Source of the DNA: Phycisphaerales bacterium
GTDB taxonomy: Bacteria > Planctomycetota > Phycisphaerae > Phycisphaerales > UBA1924
Length of the DNA: 61,836 bases
Direction: 5' to 3'
NCBI GenBank assembly: GCA_022843045.1
Contig: JALHOJ010000016.1
Location: 1-61,836 of the forward strand
A program made the translations under genes and the position numbers. Numbering within the stretch: the first letter of the stretch is position 1; every line of letters starts with the position of its first letter. The notes under the pieces are model-generated. The model saw nothing but the letters and a program-made list of their open reading frames with translations. It was not told the origin of the DNA and ran no database searches. Of this stretch, positions 1-10,363 are shown piece by piece.

Positions 1-1
1 T

Positions 2-3000
2 TTGACGCGACGCCTGCTGCTCCGCGAGTTTGAGAAGGCTACTGGCGCGCAGTTCAGCGCAACGTCCGTCACCGTCACGCCCCTGGGCAACGTCGACATC
101 GACAACCTCGTCATGCGCGTGCCCGATGTCGCGGGCGAAGCGGGCGAAGTCTTCCGTGTCAAGAACCTGCGTGCCCGCGTGCACCTGCTCCGCTGCGCCC
201 GGGGCGACCTCACCATCTACGACCTCGCCCTCGACCAGCCCGTCGCCCGCGTCAGCCGCTCCGCAAGCACCGGCACGGTCAACATCGCGTCTCTGGTTCG
301 TGCGAAAGACGCCGCGCCGGCTCAGCCAGCGCCCGCTGGCCAACAGCCCGCGCCCACGACGTTCCTCTCCCGCCACATCCCGACCATCGCCGTTAGCAAC
401 GGCATCCTCGAAGTAGGCGAGCACTTTCCCGAGACCGCAGAGCAGAAGTACACAATCCTCAAGCAGCTTTTCGTTTCAGGCACCGTGGACCAGTCCGCCG
501 ACGACACCGGCGCATCCGTGATCAGCTTCCGCCAGGCCGACCCCAACACGCCCGATTCGGGCAAGGGCTTGCTGGCGGTGGGCCGCATCTCACAGGATGC
601 CGTCACGCTGAGCATTACGGGCATCGACCTGAGCAACCTCTCGCCCGCCAACGTGCCCGAGCAGTCCCGTCAGTTGCTCACCGAGGCCAACCTCGCGGGC
701 CGCGTGCCCTCCGCGGAGATCACGTACTCGTTCGCAGGGTCCTGGACCGCGCGCATCACGCTCGACGACGTCGCCCTCACCCTGCCCGTCGAGGCCCAGC
801 CCGACGAAGACGCTGACGGCAACCCCATCCCCGTCCCCGACGCCGAACGCGGCGCCCGCCTGCGCTTGCAAAGAACCAGCGGCGAACTGATCCTGAGCGA
901 CGTCGGCATGCGTGGCACGCTCAATGGCCAGATCGAGAACCTCCCCTACGAAGTCATGTTCGCGATGCAGGGCACCAGCGCAACCTCGCCCTGGACCCTC
1001 AGCCTCACCGCCCGCGACGTGCTCGTCCACGAGCAGCCCCAGATTCTCAAGTTCGCGCCAGGCGTCGCGCGTCGGCGCATCCGCGAATTCTCTGATCCCA
1101 AGGGCCGCGTCGATGCCAAGGTCGACATCGCCCGCACCGCCGCCGACGCCCCGCTCCGCGTGGTCGGCTCGATCGATCTCAAGGGCCTCACCGCCGCGTT
1201 CCACAAGTTCCCGTATCCCTTCCGCAACCTCCGCGGCACCGTCACCTTCGACGAATCCGAAGTCCGCTTCCACAACATCCGAGGCGAAGGTGACAAGGGC
1301 TCGACGGTCGTCGCCAACGGCTACATCCGCCCGCCCACCGACGACGCAGAAGTCCGCGTCGAGGTCCGCGCCCTGGGCATGCCCATCGACCAGACCCTGC
1401 GCGACGCGATGGAAGCCCGTGGCCAGGAACAAGTCCTCGAAGAACTCTTCAACGTGCCCGCGTACGAGAAACTCGTCGCCGCCAAGCTCATCCGCCCCGA
1501 CACAACCAACGCAACCGACCCAAGCATTCCCGTCTTCGATCTGGGCGGCACCGCCAACGTCGGCGTCATCGTCACCCGCGCCTTCGGCCCCGGCTCCGTC
1601 TGGGACGACCGCATCGACATCGAGATCCCCGAGGCCGGCATGCTCCTGCGCGCCCTGCCCTATCCGCTCATTGCACGCAACGTCAAGATCGTGCAGGCAA
1701 ACGGCCGCGCGACCGTTGAGGGCGGCTGGTACGGGGGCCTTCGCGGCGGCACGGGCGAAGTGCTCGCCGATGTGGATCTCGAAGATGTCGCAAGTTCGGG
1801 AGACTTCGTCCCGGTGCTCTCCGCGAAGGCCAAGGGCCTGCCCATCGACGACTTGCTGCTCGCCGCGCTGCCCGACATCGGCCCTGACGACGACCGTCGC
1901 CCGCTCAGCACGCTGATCACGCCCTTGGGCCCGATGGGCACGGTGGACGCCACCATCGAACTGGGCAACTCGCCGCTTGGCCCGGAGTACGACATTCGTG
2001 CGGACATCAAGGGCGAGTTGCGCGCCCCGCCGCCGCCCGCAGGCAGCGAGAGCAGTCCCGCACTGCGTCGCGTCGGTGTCGAGGACTTCACGGCCCGCGT
2101 GCAAGTGACCGAAGCGTTCGTGAAACTCGACGCAACCGGCTTGGCACGCCCGGTACTCACCGCAGAAGACAAGCAAGCGGGCGTCACACCCTCCCGCGGC
2201 GCAGCGATCTCCGCCAACCTCTTCCGCCGCCTGGGCGAGACCGGCCCGATCGCGCCCACCAACGAACTGCTCCCCACCGACGAATCGCTGCGCCTGCGAG
2301 CCGCGCGGGTGCCGCTGGGGCTCGCCGTCGAAGACTTCGTCCGCGGCTACAGCGAGCGCGGCGCGGCGGCCATCGAGAAGGTCCGCGATGACGTCCGGCC
2401 CAAAGGCATGGCCCAGGTCGACCTCCGCGTCGACGTCTCCGAAGGGGCTGCTGGCGAAGTAGACGTCAACCTCGGCCGCTTCCGCGATGCATCGATGGTC
2501 GCGAAGGGGATTGCGTTGACCCTCGATCCGGGCGTGCTGCAGTTCGTGCGAGTCACATCTGGCAAGGCGGGCGTCGCGGGCAACTATGTCTTTTCGGGCA
2601 CGCTCGACGATCACGAGAGCGGGCGTGTTCGCGTCGAGGGCGCCCTGTCGCAGCCTGCGGGAAGCGACGCGATTGCCCAGTCGATCATTCTGCGAGCCCG
2701 CGATCTCGAACTTCAGGAATCCTCGCTCCACAACACGCTCCGCGAATCGGGTGCTGCGACCATCGCCGACACGCTTGCAACCTATGAAGTCGCGGGCGTG
2801 TTCGATGCGGACCTGACCATCGATGAAACCCAAAGCGGCACCGAAGTCGCTGGGTCCATCCGTCCCCGCTCCCTTGCCTTCAACGCCTCCGCCGACGACG
2901 GCTCGACGCGACGCGTCGACTTCCCAAACGTCTCCGGCCTCATCCGCCTGCGCCCCGCGCGGGCAGAGCACGCGGGCAACGCCACGGCGGGCGAAGTCGA

Positions 3001-4309
3001 CGGCCTCGCGCTCTTCGGTCGCGATTGGAACGCCCTCGTCTCTGGCACCTGGGGCCCCAGCCGAGTCGATCAGCCCCAAGGCACACAGATCGACGCTCTG
3101 CTGACCACTTCCGCGCTGTCGCTCAACCCCGATCTTCGCGCGATCCTGCCCGATGCGCTCGGACAGGCGATGGCCCAACTCAACGTCCGCGTGAACGGCC
3201 CGATGTCCCTGGCCCAGGCCCCGCTCTCGTTCATCCTCACACCCGCGGGGCAAGCCGTCAACGTCAACGCCTCCGGTGCGCTCGCCGTCTCCGATGTCGC
3301 GATGGATCTGGGCGTCGCCATCACGCAAGCCGAGGGCGTGCTCGAGTATCGGTACACCAGCGAAGCAACCCCCGGCAGCGGCCGCGCTAGCGTCACCGCG
3401 GATCTTCCCTCGCTCCGCGCGTCCAACGTCGCCGTGTCGCACGCCCGCCTCAACCTCTTCACCGAGCCCGACGGCCGCGTGATCGTGCCGCGATTCGAGG
3501 CCCGCGCCCACGGAGGGCGCCTTGCGGGCACGGTCGAGGTCGGTACGCCCCGCTCGCCCGCATCCAGCGCGGCGGACGAGAACGGCGAGAGCGCGGCCCG
3601 CCGCCCGTTTGACCTGACACTGGATATCTCCAGCGTCCGCTTTGCCCCGCTGCTCAATGAACTCCGCGCCCGCAACGCCACAGGCGCGGACGGCGCCGAA
3701 TCACTGGCCGTGCCCGCCGAGGTCGTGCCCGACGCCTCGCGCGGCGCGCTCTCGGGCAGCTTCTCCCTGCACGGCACCATCGGCGACCGCTCCGCCCAGC
3801 GCGGGCGAGGCACCTTCCGCGTCGAGGGGGGCAACATCCTGGACCTGCCCACGCTCGTCCCGCTCGTCCGCGTGACGAACCTGCAGTTGCCCGTCACCGA
3901 AGAACTCGATCAGGCCACGGCGGACTTCTTCGTGCTGGGCACGCGCGTAGGCCTCGAACAACTCGCGATCTCGAGCAAGTCCGTATCGCTCTTTGGCTAC
4001 GGCACCGCCACCTGGCCCGACCTCACGCTCGATCTTCGCATGCGCACCGCCAATCGCTCGCGCATCCCGCTCGTGACCGAAGTGATCGAGCACCTCCGCG
4101 ACGAACTGTCATCCGTCCGCGTGCAAGGCCCGATCGACAAGCCCGAGATCGTCACCGAACGGTTCAGCGGCACCCGAGAAGCCCTCGCCGACCTCTTCGG
4201 ACAATCCAAGACCGAAGACCAGCGCCGTCTGGACATGATCCAGCGATCGCTGAGCAGCAGCGAACGCCGCGAGCGAGCGGAGGCGATGCCGGCGATTCCG
4301 CCCAATTAG
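2..4309 (+). CDS. Large AsmA-like envelope protein (5' end cut by window)
   Basis: About 1435 residues are visible and the reading frame is open to the window edge, so the true start lies upstream; the TTG at base 2 is only the first possible codon. The protein is built of repeated beta-rich segments without cysteine or obvious catalytic motifs. The last ~200 residues (about 1240-1400: alternating short strands, 'GPIDKPEI' near the end) resemble the AsmA/DUF3971-type C-terminal domain of proteins that bridge or assemble the outer membrane. The family is known for lipid transport or envelope assembly roles; the exact role here is inferred. It is followed by a weak hairpin and then by leftward fcl. 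A TamB-like protein is the main alternative. Confidence 0.7.
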   Translation: MTRRLLLREFEKATGAQFSATSVTVTPLGNVDIDNLVMRVPDVAGEAGEVFRVKNLRARVHLLRCARGDLTIYDLALDQPVARVSRSASTGTVNIASLVRAKDAAPAQPAPAGQQPAPTTFLSRHIPTIAVSNGILEVGEHFPETAEQKYTILKQLFVSGTVDQSADDTGASVISFRQADPNTPDSGKGLLAVGRISQDAVTLSITGIDLSNLSPANVPEQSRQLLTEANLAGRVPSAEITYSFAGSWTARITLDDVALTLPVEAQPDEDADGNPIPVPDAERGARLRLQRTSGELILSDVGMRGTLNGQIENLPYEVMFAMQGTSATSPWTLSLTARDVLVHEQPQILKFAPGVARRRIREFSDPKGRVDAKVDIARTAADAPLRVVGSIDLKGLTAAFHKFPYPFRNLRGTVTFDESEVRFHNIRGEGDKGSTVVANGYIRPPTDDAEVRVEVRALGMPIDQTLRDAMEARGQEQVLEELFNVPAYEKLVAAKLIRPDTTNATDPSIPVFDLGGTANVGVIVTRAFGPGSVWDDRIDIEIPEAGMLLRALPYPLIARNVKIVQANGRATVEGGWYGGLRGGTGEVLADVDLEDVASSGDFVPVLSAKAKGLPIDDLLLAALPDIGPDDDRRPLSTLITPLGPMGTVDATIELGNSPLGPEYDIRADIKGELRAPPPPAGSESSPALRRVGVEDFTARVQVTEAFVKLDATGLARPVLTAEDKQAGVTPSRGAAISANLFRRLGETGPIAPTNELLPTDESLRLRAARVPLGLAVEDFVRGYSERGAAAIEKVRDDVRPKGMAQVDLRVDVSEGAAGEVDVNLGRFRDASMVAKGIALTLDPGVLQFVRVTSGKAGVAGNYVFSGTLDDHESGRVRVEGALSQPAGSDAIAQSIILRARDLELQESSLHNTLRESGAATIADTLATYEVAGVFDADLTIDETQSGTEVAGSIRPRSLAFNASADDGSTRRVDFPNVSGLIRLRPARAEHAGNATAGEVDGLALFGRDWNALVSGTWGPSRVDQPQGTQIDALLTTSALSLNPDLRAILPDALGQAMAQLNVRVNGPMSLAQAPLSFILTPAGQAVNVNASGALAVSDVAMDLGVAITQAEGVLEYRYTSEATPGSGRASVTADLPSLRASNVAVSHARLNLFTEPDGRVIVPRFEARAHGGRLAGTVEVGTPRSPASSAADENGESAARRPFDLTLDISSVRFAPLLNELRARNATGADGAESLAVPAEVVPDASRGALSGSFSLHGTIGDRSAQRGRGTFRVEGGNILDLPTLVPLVRVTNLQLPVTEELDQATADFFVLGTRVGLEQLAISSKSVSLFGYGTATWPDLTLDLRMRTANRSRIPLVTEVIEHLRDELSSVRVQGPIDKPEIVTERFSGTREALADLFGQSKTEDQRRLDMIQRSLSSSERRERAEAMPAIPPN

Positions 4310-4334
4310 AAGTCACGAGGTGTTGTAATCGCGG

Positions 4335-4350
4335 GCGGCTTCGCCGCTTC
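4335..4350 (+). terminator. Weak hairpin after the AsmA-like gene
   Basis: A GCGGC/GCCGC stem with a three-base TTC loop is followed by a short T-rich run (TTCTTT). It lies 25 bases past the stop codon and is placed correctly for a terminator. The stem is only 5 bp, so this is tentative. Confidence 0.35.
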
Positions 4351-4442
4351 TTTCCACGACCACGCTGGGCACGTCGTAGCGTTCCGATCCAGCCTTGACC
4401 ACTCATCGCGTCTCTGGCGACCATCGACCACATTCAATGGCG

Positions 4443-5432
4443 TTACTTGATCTCGCGCTGATGCTCGCGGAACCATTGGATCGTCCGGCGCAGCCCTTCC
4501 TCAAATGTCATCTGAGCCCGCCAGTTCAGCACCCGCGCCGCCTTCTCCACGCTGAGCTGCCGGCGAGGCTGGCCATCGGGCTTGGTATGGTCCCAGACGA
4601 TCTCACCCTTGAAGCCCACGAGCTTGACGATCAGCTCAACCAGGTCCTTGATCGTGATCTCAAACCCCGCGCCGAGGTTGATCGGGTCAGGATCATCCTT
4701 CACTTCCGCCGCCCGCAGAATGCCTTCCGCGGCGTCGTCCACATACAGGAACTCGCGCGACGCGCTGCCCGTGCCCCAGCAGACCATCTGCTTGTCGCCC
4801 CGATCCTGAGCCTCGATGGCCTTGCGAATCAATGCGGGGATCACGTGGCTGCTGAACAAGTCAAAGTTGTCCCAGGGCCCGTACAGATTCACCGGCAGCA
4901 CATACGCCGACTTCATGCCGTACTGCAGTCTGTACGCGTCCAGCATCTGCCACGCGGCTTTCTTCGCAACGCCATACGGCGCGTTGGTCTCCTCGGGATA
5001 GCCGTTCCAGATGTCGTCCTCGTTAAACGGAATCGGCGCGAACTTCGGATACGCGCAGATCGTCCCCACCTGCACAAACTTCGCGCCCCGCGCACACAGC
5101 CCCTCCATCCGAAACTGTTCGATCAGGTGCAGAGCCATCGCCATGTTGGCGAAGAAGTACCGACCCGGGTTCGCCCGATTGGCCCCGATCCCTCCCACCT
5201 CCGCCGCCAGATGCAGCACCAGATCTGGCGGGAAGTGCTTGAACGCGGTGCGATACAGCCGCGCGACATCGGCCTGCTGCGTCAGGTCAAAGTCCTTGCG
5301 GCGCGGGATGAAGATGTTGTCGCGTGCGACGCCCCGCTGGACGAGCTTGTCGACCACGACCCGCCCGAGAAAACCGGCTCCGCCGGTGACGATAACGCGC
5401 GTTGAACTCGTAAGCGGAAAGGAATTGGTCAT
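4443..5432 (-). CDS. fcl: GDP-L-fucose synthase-like NAD(P)-dependent epimerase/reductase
   Basis: A 329-residue short-chain dehydrogenase/reductase of the GDP-4-keto-6-deoxymannose epimerase/reductase family, which makes GDP-L-fucose for surface polysaccharide. Visible: Rossmann motif TGGAGFLG at residues 16-23, family signature [10 protein letters not shown] around 76-85, Tyr153/Lys157 in APYGVAKK, and the [10 protein letters not shown] block typical of the family. Where relatives have GSSC, this protein has GTIC (about 123-126), so the usual catalytic serine may be replaced by Thr124. A longer frame runs to 5615, but the ATG at 5432 places the Rossmann strand at the normal distance from the N-terminus. 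It is divergent from the FkbM gene. Exact substrate is inferred. Confidence 0.82.
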   Translation of the reverse strand: MTNSFPLTSSTRVIVTGGAGFLGRVVVDKLVQRGVARDNIFIPRRKDFDLTQQADVARLYRTAFKHFPPDLVLHLAAEVGGIGANRANPGRYFFANMAMALHLIEQFRMEGLCARGAKFVQVGTICAYPKFAPIPFNEDDIWNGYPEETNAPYGVAKKAAWQMLDAYRLQYGMKSAYVLPVNLYGPWDNFDLFSSHVIPALIRKAIEAQDRGDKQMVCWGTGSASREFLYVDDAAEGILRAAEVKDDPDPINLGAGFEITIKDLVELIVKLVGFKGEIVWDHTKPDGQPRRQLSVEKAARVLNWRAQMTFEEGLRRTIQWFREHQREIK

Positions 5433-5510
5433 GGCGGGCGGATGATAATCCCGCAAGATCAAGCAGGAACGCGCTCCCGTCCGCGGGCTCAGACCGTACA
5501 GTTTTCCCGC

Positions 5511-6266
5511 ATGGCCGTGAACTTCTCCAACTTGTCCCGCGGGGGAGTCGTCGGCCGCCTCGCGAGGCTGCCCCTTCGCTTGATCCCCAAGGGTGCCACG
5601 CTGCCCGTGATGCAAGGACCCCTGAAGGGCGCGCGATGGATCGCGGGATCACACGTCCATGGGTGCTGGCTGGGCAGCTATGAAATGGAAAAGCAGCTCG
5701 CCTTCGGCAGAGACGTCAAACCCGCTGACGTGGTCTACGACATCGGGGCCAACGTCGGTTTCTACACGCTTCTGGCCTCGCGCCTTGTCGGCCCGGCCGG
5801 CCACGTCTTCGCGTTCGAGCCCCTGCCCCGCAATCTGGGCCTCCTCCGCAAGCACGTCGCCATCAACAGCCTGTCCAACGTCACCATCCTTCCCCAAGCA
5901 GTCTCCGACAAGCCGGGCGAAGCCCTCTTCAGCACCAGCGCGGACCCCGCCCAGAACGGCCTGACCGAGCAGGGCGACATCCGCGTGCAGGTCACGGCGG
6001 TCGACGTTCTGCTGGACAAGGGTGAGATCAAGCCCCCGAATCTCATGAAGATCGACGTCGAGGGCGCGGAAGCGATGGTCCTCCGCGGCGCGGCCAAGGC
6101 AATCTCGGCGCACCGGCCCATTATCTACCTCGCGACCCACAACGACGACGTACATCGCGAGTGCCTGCAGATCCTGCGAGGGCACGGTTACACACTCTCG
6201 TCCATGGACGCTGAGCCCCTCGAAACCACGCGAGAAGTGCTTTGTGTGCACGAATCCGGACGATAA
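5511..6266 (+). CDS. FkbM family SAM-dependent methyltransferase
   Basis: A 251-residue class I methyltransferase. The SAM-binding motif [10 protein letters not shown] begins at residue 77, the acidic residue of strand 2 is Glu103 in FEPLP, and the FkbM hallmark KIDVEGAE follows further on. FkbM enzymes methylate hydroxyl groups on sugars or polyketides; beside fcl and a flippase, a glycan substrate is the natural inference. The ATG at 5511 is preferred over the earlier frame start at 5442, which would add 23 low-quality residues. It is followed 48 bases later by the flippase gene, probably in one transcript. Confidence 0.8.
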   Translation: MAVNFSNLSRGGVVGRLARLPLRLIPKGATLPVMQGPLKGARWIAGSHVHGCWLGSYEMEKQLAFGRDVKPADVVYDIGANVGFYTLLASRLVGPAGHVFAFEPLPRNLGLLRKHVAINSLSNVTILPQAVSDKPGEALFSTSADPAQNGLTEQGDIRVQVTAVDVLLDKGEIKPPNLMKIDVEGAEAMVLRGAAKAISAHRPIIYLATHNDDVHRECLQILRGHGYTLSSMDAEPLETTREVLCVHESGR

Positions 6267-6314
6267 CCGGATCGCAACGATCATCGGTCGCCCGATGTCC
6301 GTATCGTGCACCGC

Positions 6315-7925
6315 ATGTCCGACGCGCCTTCGTCCAACCCGGCCCATGGGGCCGCCAGCCCGGACCCCAGCAAACCCGCCGCCGCGCCGGTGGGGCAGAC
6401 GGTGGGACGCGGGCTGGCGTGGGTGCTGCTGAGCTTCTCCGCGAGCAAGCTGGTCGGGGTCGCCCTGACCGTCGCGCTGGGCTACCTCCTCAAACCCGAA
6501 GAAATGGGCACATGGGCCGCGACGCTGGGCGTCTTCGGCTTCATGCAGTCCTGCCGCGACGCGGGCGTCGCGACCCTGCTCGTGCAGCGGGGCGAGCGTG
6601 AATACGCGAACCTGATCGGCCCCGCGTTCTGGCTCTCCACGTCCTTCCACGTGTTCGCCGCGCTGCTGGTGGTCGTGATCGGCCTGACCATGCTCCTGCA
6701 CATTCCGGGCAAGGAGGAAATCGGCCGCACGCTGATGTACTGCTCCGCGGCGCTGGTGGCGATGGCCCCTGGCACGATCGCGCAGGCGCGCCTCAAGATG
6801 AAGCTCTCCTTCCGCACGATCTCCTCGATCACCGCGATCTCCGCGTTGGTGCGCGCGGTGGTCGTGCTCACCGGGGCGATGCTCGGCGCGGGCGCGATCA
6901 GCTTTGCCCTGGGCCTCCTCTGCCTTGGTTTGTTTGAATCCATCGCGATGAGCATCGCGACGAAGGAAAAGCTCTGGGCCCATCCCGCCCAACCCTCCCG
7001 CTGGCCCAGCCTCATCTGGACCGTCCGCTGGTCGCTGGCCATCACTTTCAGCCTCAGCCTGCTTGCCGTGGGCGACTGGGCCGCGCTCTCCCTGACCGCC
7101 TCCGCGGGCGTCATCGGCATCTACTACTTCGGCGTGCAACTCATGATGCAAGCCGAGCAAGCCATCGCCGGCACCGCCGCGCAGGTGCTCTTCCCGACTT
7201 TCTCTAGCCTCCAGAACGACCAGACCCGCCTTGCAAGCGCGTTCCATCGCGTGCTGCGGGCCTTGTCGCTCCTGAGTTCGCCCGCGACGCTGGCCCTGGG
7301 CCTGCTCGCCGATCCGCTCATTCGCTTCGTCTGGCCCAGCGGGCGCTGGGACGAATCGATCCTCTGCCTCACCGCACTGACCCTGTTCGCCTCGTTCCGC
7401 ATCTGCTTCGTCGCCCCCTTCACGCTCCTGCAAGGGCAAGGCAAGTTCCGCGGCGCATTCGCCGCGATGGCCACGGCGGGCGGCACGCTCTTCCTCAGCG
7501 CACTCGTGGGCGGCCTGCTCTTCGACGATCCGCTCAGAATCGCGATCTGCACAGGCGGCCTGCTCGGCCCGGTCTGCCTCCTGGTCACGATGATCGTCGC
7601 CAAGCAAATCGGCCTGGCCCGGCGCAAGGCCTTTACGGGCATCGTGCGCCCCTGGCTGGTTGCGGCGACCCTCGCCATCGGGATCTTCCTGCTCGACCGA
7701 TGGGCGATGCCCGAAGTGTCCGCCCGCATGGGATGGACCACCATCCCGCGCGAAGCCCACCTGGCCCGATTGGTAATCAGCGGCTCGCTCTTCGCATTGC
7801 TGTACGCCATCGCCGCCCGGATCGTGCTCGCGGAGGTGCTCCAGGACGCGCTCTCAATCGCCCCCGCCCGCATCCGCCCGCTCGCTGAGCGCGTGCTGCG
7901 CCTGCAAGCCTCCGCGACGCCATAG
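6315..7925 (+). CDS. Polysaccharide flippase (Wzx/MATE-like oligosaccharide exporter)
   Basis: About 536 residues with 12 or more hydrophobic segments, as in the MOP superfamily of lipid-linked oligosaccharide flippases. The N-terminal part (after a Pro/Ala-rich 30-residue leader) has the 'GRGLAWVLLSFSASKLVGV' pattern typical of these exporters. A GTG three codons upstream is possible, but ATG-TCC at 6315 is the better start. It most likely moves a sugar repeat unit across the inner membrane and fits with fcl and FkbM in a surface-glycan group. It converges on the dockerin-like gene with only 29 bases between stops. Confidence 0.8.
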   Translation: MSDAPSSNPAHGAASPDPSKPAAAPVGQTVGRGLAWVLLSFSASKLVGVALTVALGYLLKPEEMGTWAATLGVFGFMQSCRDAGVATLLVQRGEREYANLIGPAFWLSTSFHVFAALLVVVIGLTMLLHIPGKEEIGRTLMYCSAALVAMAPGTIAQARLKMKLSFRTISSITAISALVRAVVVLTGAMLGAGAISFALGLLCLGLFESIAMSIATKEKLWAHPAQPSRWPSLIWTVRWSLAITFSLSLLAVGDWAALSLTASAGVIGIYYFGVQLMMQAEQAIAGTAAQVLFPTFSSLQNDQTRLASAFHRVLRALSLLSSPATLALGLLADPLIRFVWPSGRWDESILCLTALTLFASFRICFVAPFTLLQGQGKFRGAFAAMATAGGTLFLSALVGGLLFDDPLRIAICTGGLLGPVCLLVTMIVAKQIGLARRKAFTGIVRPWLVAATLAIGIFLLDRWAMPEVSARMGWTTIPREAHLARLVISGSLFALLYAIAARIVLAEVLQDALSIAPARIRPLAERVLRLQASATP

Positions 7926-7938
7926 GGCTTCAAAGCCC
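7925..7938. terminator. Small symmetric hairpin between convergent genes
   Basis: GGGCTT-CA-AAGCCC overlaps the flippase stop codon and lies between two convergent stops. It could terminate in both directions, but there is no clear T-tract on the plus side. Confidence 0.35.
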
Positions 7939-7954
7939 AATCCCCAATGACTGT

Positions 7955-8935
7955 TTACAGGCACGGCCCTTCGCTGAACACGCTGAAGAACGCATCGACG
8001 TCCTGCGGATCAAAGAACGATCCGTCGTTGTTGAAGTCGATGTCGTTGCACGTCGCGCCGCTGGGCACGCATGGCCCCTCGCTGAAGACGCTGAAGAACG
8101 CGTCGATGTCCGTGGGGTCAAACAGCGAACCATCGTTGTTGAAGTCCACAGAATCGCACACGTTGCCGATGCTGCCGGCGACCAGGAAAGCGAGGTCCTG
8201 TGCGACGGGTGACGCCAGTGCGCTCTTGCCCGTATCCGCGATCGCCTGCCACGCGCCGTCTACTTGCTGCCGCGCGTTCCACCCCGCGCTCGTTCGCCCG
8301 TTGGCAAGCGTTGCGGGCACCACGTACAGCGGCAGATTGGGCGACGAAGGCGTCAGTTGCAAGTCGAGCCAATACGCCCCGGGATCAAGCCGCGCCGCGA
8401 CTGGCACCGTGACGGCCCAGATCTGTCGCGAGGTGTCGGGCGACGTGATCGCAGGGCCCACGTTCGTGACGAACACCCGATAGATGCTGGTCGCGCTCAC
8501 AACAGGAGCAGCCGTCGTCGACGTCACCGACAGCGAGCCCTGCGCCTCGGGCTGGCCCAACCAGACCTTGAGGTTCGCGCCACTGATGGGCGATGCGCCG
8601 CTGAACCCTGGCGAATACACGTAGAACGTCATGCTCGTCACCGACCACGACGAACCACTTGGCACCACCACGTCATCCGCGATGCGATACGCCAGCGCGT
8701 TCGGGCCACCAACGTGCGCCGCGAACCCCGCAGCCGCGTTGGCCCCGACCACCGGACCCGCATCGCCCACTTCGCTCCAACTCGCGCCGCCCGGCGCGGG
8801 CACGCCGCTTCCCGTGCTCGACACGCTCGCCAACGCGGGCGTGTTGGGATCGGGCGAAGCGTTGCTGTACAGGTTCTGGGCCAGCGCGCCGGGAACGATG
8901 GCAAGGCCGGCGGCAATCAGGGTGTTTCTCAGCAT
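7955..8935 (-). CDS. Secreted protein with two C-terminal GC-type dockerin-like repeats
   Basis: A 326-residue protein starting with a Sec signal peptide (about residues 1-19, ending GALAQ). The body shows no enzyme motif and looks beta-rich. The last ~70 residues hold two nearly identical EF-hand-like units, each with DFNNDGS, then an aromatic/acidic helix (DAFFSVFSEGPC) bounded by Cys. These Gly/Cys-type dockerin-like units occur at the ends of many planctomycete secreted proteins and probably bind calcium; the partner is unknown. The start codon overlaps the DUF1501 stop by 7 bases, so translation is probably coupled. Confidence 0.75.
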   Translation of the reverse strand: MLRNTLIAAGLAIVPGALAQNLYSNASPDPNTPALASVSSTGSGVPAPGGASWSEVGDAGPVVGANAAAGFAAHVGGPNALAYRIADDVVVPSGSSWSVTSMTFYVYSPGFSGASPISGANLKVWLGQPEAQGSLSVTSTTAAPVVSATSIYRVFVTNVGPAITSPDTSRQIWAVTVPVAARLDPGAYWLDLQLTPSSPNLPLYVVPATLANGRTSAGWNARQQVDGAWQAIADTGKSALASPVAQDLAFLVAGSIGNVCDSVDFNNDGSLFDPTDIDAFFSVFSEGPCVPSGATCNDIDFNNDGSFFDPQDVDAFFSVFSEGPCL

Positions 8936-10263
8936 GACAAGACCCCTTGGAACTGCGGTGCAAAGTCGGGGAATACGTGGGCGAGGTTGGCATTGCCCAA
9001 GCGGTTCTGCACCACCTCCGCGAGCACGTTGCGATAGTCAATCGTGACGTCCAGGTCCACGCCTTCGAACAATTGTCCCGGCCCAAGGCCCGGCCAGTTG
9101 CGCTTCACCTGCCCGCCATTTACACAGTTGCCCATGACCATCATCACGTTGCCGCGTCCATGGTCGGTGCCGTTGCTGGCGTTCTCGCCCAAGCGCCGGC
9201 CAAACTCGGACATCGCGACGACCGTCACGTTGGGCGCAGGACCCGTAAACATGTCCGCGTAGAACGCGGCCATGCCGTTCGCGAGCGTCGACATGAGGTT
9301 TGCGAAGAACCCGCCCGCGAAGTTGCCCTGATTGTTGTGCGTGTCAAACCCGCCCAGGTCAATCGCGACCGCCTCCACGCCCACCTCCGCCTTGATCAGC
9401 GCAGCGGTGCTCTTGAGCGCGGTCCCAAACGATCCCGTCGGATACACCGCGCCGCCAGCAGGCACATACCCCGCGAAGTTGATCGTGTTGAGCATGTCGA
9501 TCGTGTCAAACGTCGTGCTCACCACCGCAGCCAGCGGATTGCCCGTGTTCACGTACATGTCCGCAAGTGCGGCACGCCGCGCCGCCCGTGTCGTGCTGCT
9601 GCCACCCAGATTGAACTCATCAAGATTGGAAATCGGCAGCGTGCTTGGTCCGCCCGCCAGCGACTGCTGCAGCCCCGTGCTGATGCCCACGGCACGCAGC
9701 TTCGCCAGAGGATCCATCGGCGCGATGCTCTCGATGTGCCGTCCGAGCCAGCCCGTCACCAGATTCAGGTCGCGGGGCTTGCCGATCTCCATGAAGCGCT
9801 GGGCTTCAAAGTGGCTGCGGCTGGGGTCGGTGCTGCCGCACGCGTGCACGAAGATCAACTTCCCCGCTTGATACGCGGGAACCAAAGGCAGCATGGGCAC
9901 GGGCAGACCGAAGAACCCGTCCAGGTCCGTGCACTTCTCCGGGTGCGTCGTGTCGGGCCGCGGGATGTTGAGGTTGGGGCGCGCCGTGTAGTAGCCATTG
10001 TCCGCGTACGGCACGCACATCGTCAGCCCATCCGCCGCGCCGCGGAGGTAGATCGACACGATCACATCGCGGTTGGCCCCGCGCGGGCCCTGTCCCAGCG
10101 CAACCCGAGGCAGCGACTGGCTCATCGCCAGCACGCCCAGCGTCGTGCCCGACGCGGCGAGGAATCGCCTGCGCGAGAGCGAGTTGTACTCAGCGCACGC
10201 GTGCGGATCCGGACGCGTCGCGTCGCGGTTGCTCAAATCAAGATGAGAGGCGGTAGTAGTCAT
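8929..10263 (-). CDS. DUF1501 domain protein with Tat signal
   Basis: A 444-residue DUF1501 protein. Residues about 29-59 form a twin-arginine export signal (SRRRFLAASG, then a hydrophobic stretch ending ALGQ). The middle contains the family's DLGGFDTH and EFGRR motifs of the alkaline-phosphatase-like/sulfatase-like fold, with a GTDHGRG block near the C-terminus. DUF1501 is regularly encoded with DUF1800 in planctomycetes and other envelope-rich phyla; its biochemical role is not established. It sits between DUF1800 upstream and the dockerin-like gene downstream, all leftward, consistent with an operon of exported proteins. Confidence 0.87.
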   Translation of the reverse strand: MTTTASHLDLSNRDATRPDPHACAEYNSLSRRRFLAASGTTLGVLAMSQSLPRVALGQGPRGANRDVIVSIYLRGAADGLTMCVPYADNGYYTARPNLNIPRPDTTHPEKCTDLDGFFGLPVPMLPLVPAYQAGKLIFVHACGSTDPSRSHFEAQRFMEIGKPRDLNLVTGWLGRHIESIAPMDPLAKLRAVGISTGLQQSLAGGPSTLPISNLDEFNLGGSSTTRAARRAALADMYVNTGNPLAAVVSTTFDTIDMLNTINFAGYVPAGGAVYPTGSFGTALKSTAALIKAEVGVEAVAIDLGGFDTHNNQGNFAGGFFANLMSTLANGMAAFYADMFTGPAPNVTVVAMSEFGRRLGENASNGTDHGRGNVMMVMGNCVNGGQVKRNWPGLGPGQLFEGVDLDVTIDYRNVLAEVVQNRLGNANLAHVFPDFAPQFQGVLSC

Positions 10264-10363
10264 GGGAGCCTCGAATGCTGCGGAAACAAGCGGTTGGTGT
10301 GCAGGTGGTGTGGAATCAGCACGAACCAGACGGAATCAATGCAAGCAACGCCCTACAACGCAA

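Noticed and set aside
590..3511. A 973-codon frame opposite the AsmA-like gene
   Set aside because: It is a mirror of the GC-rich codon pattern of the plus-strand gene, is low in complexity, and has no recognisable domain.
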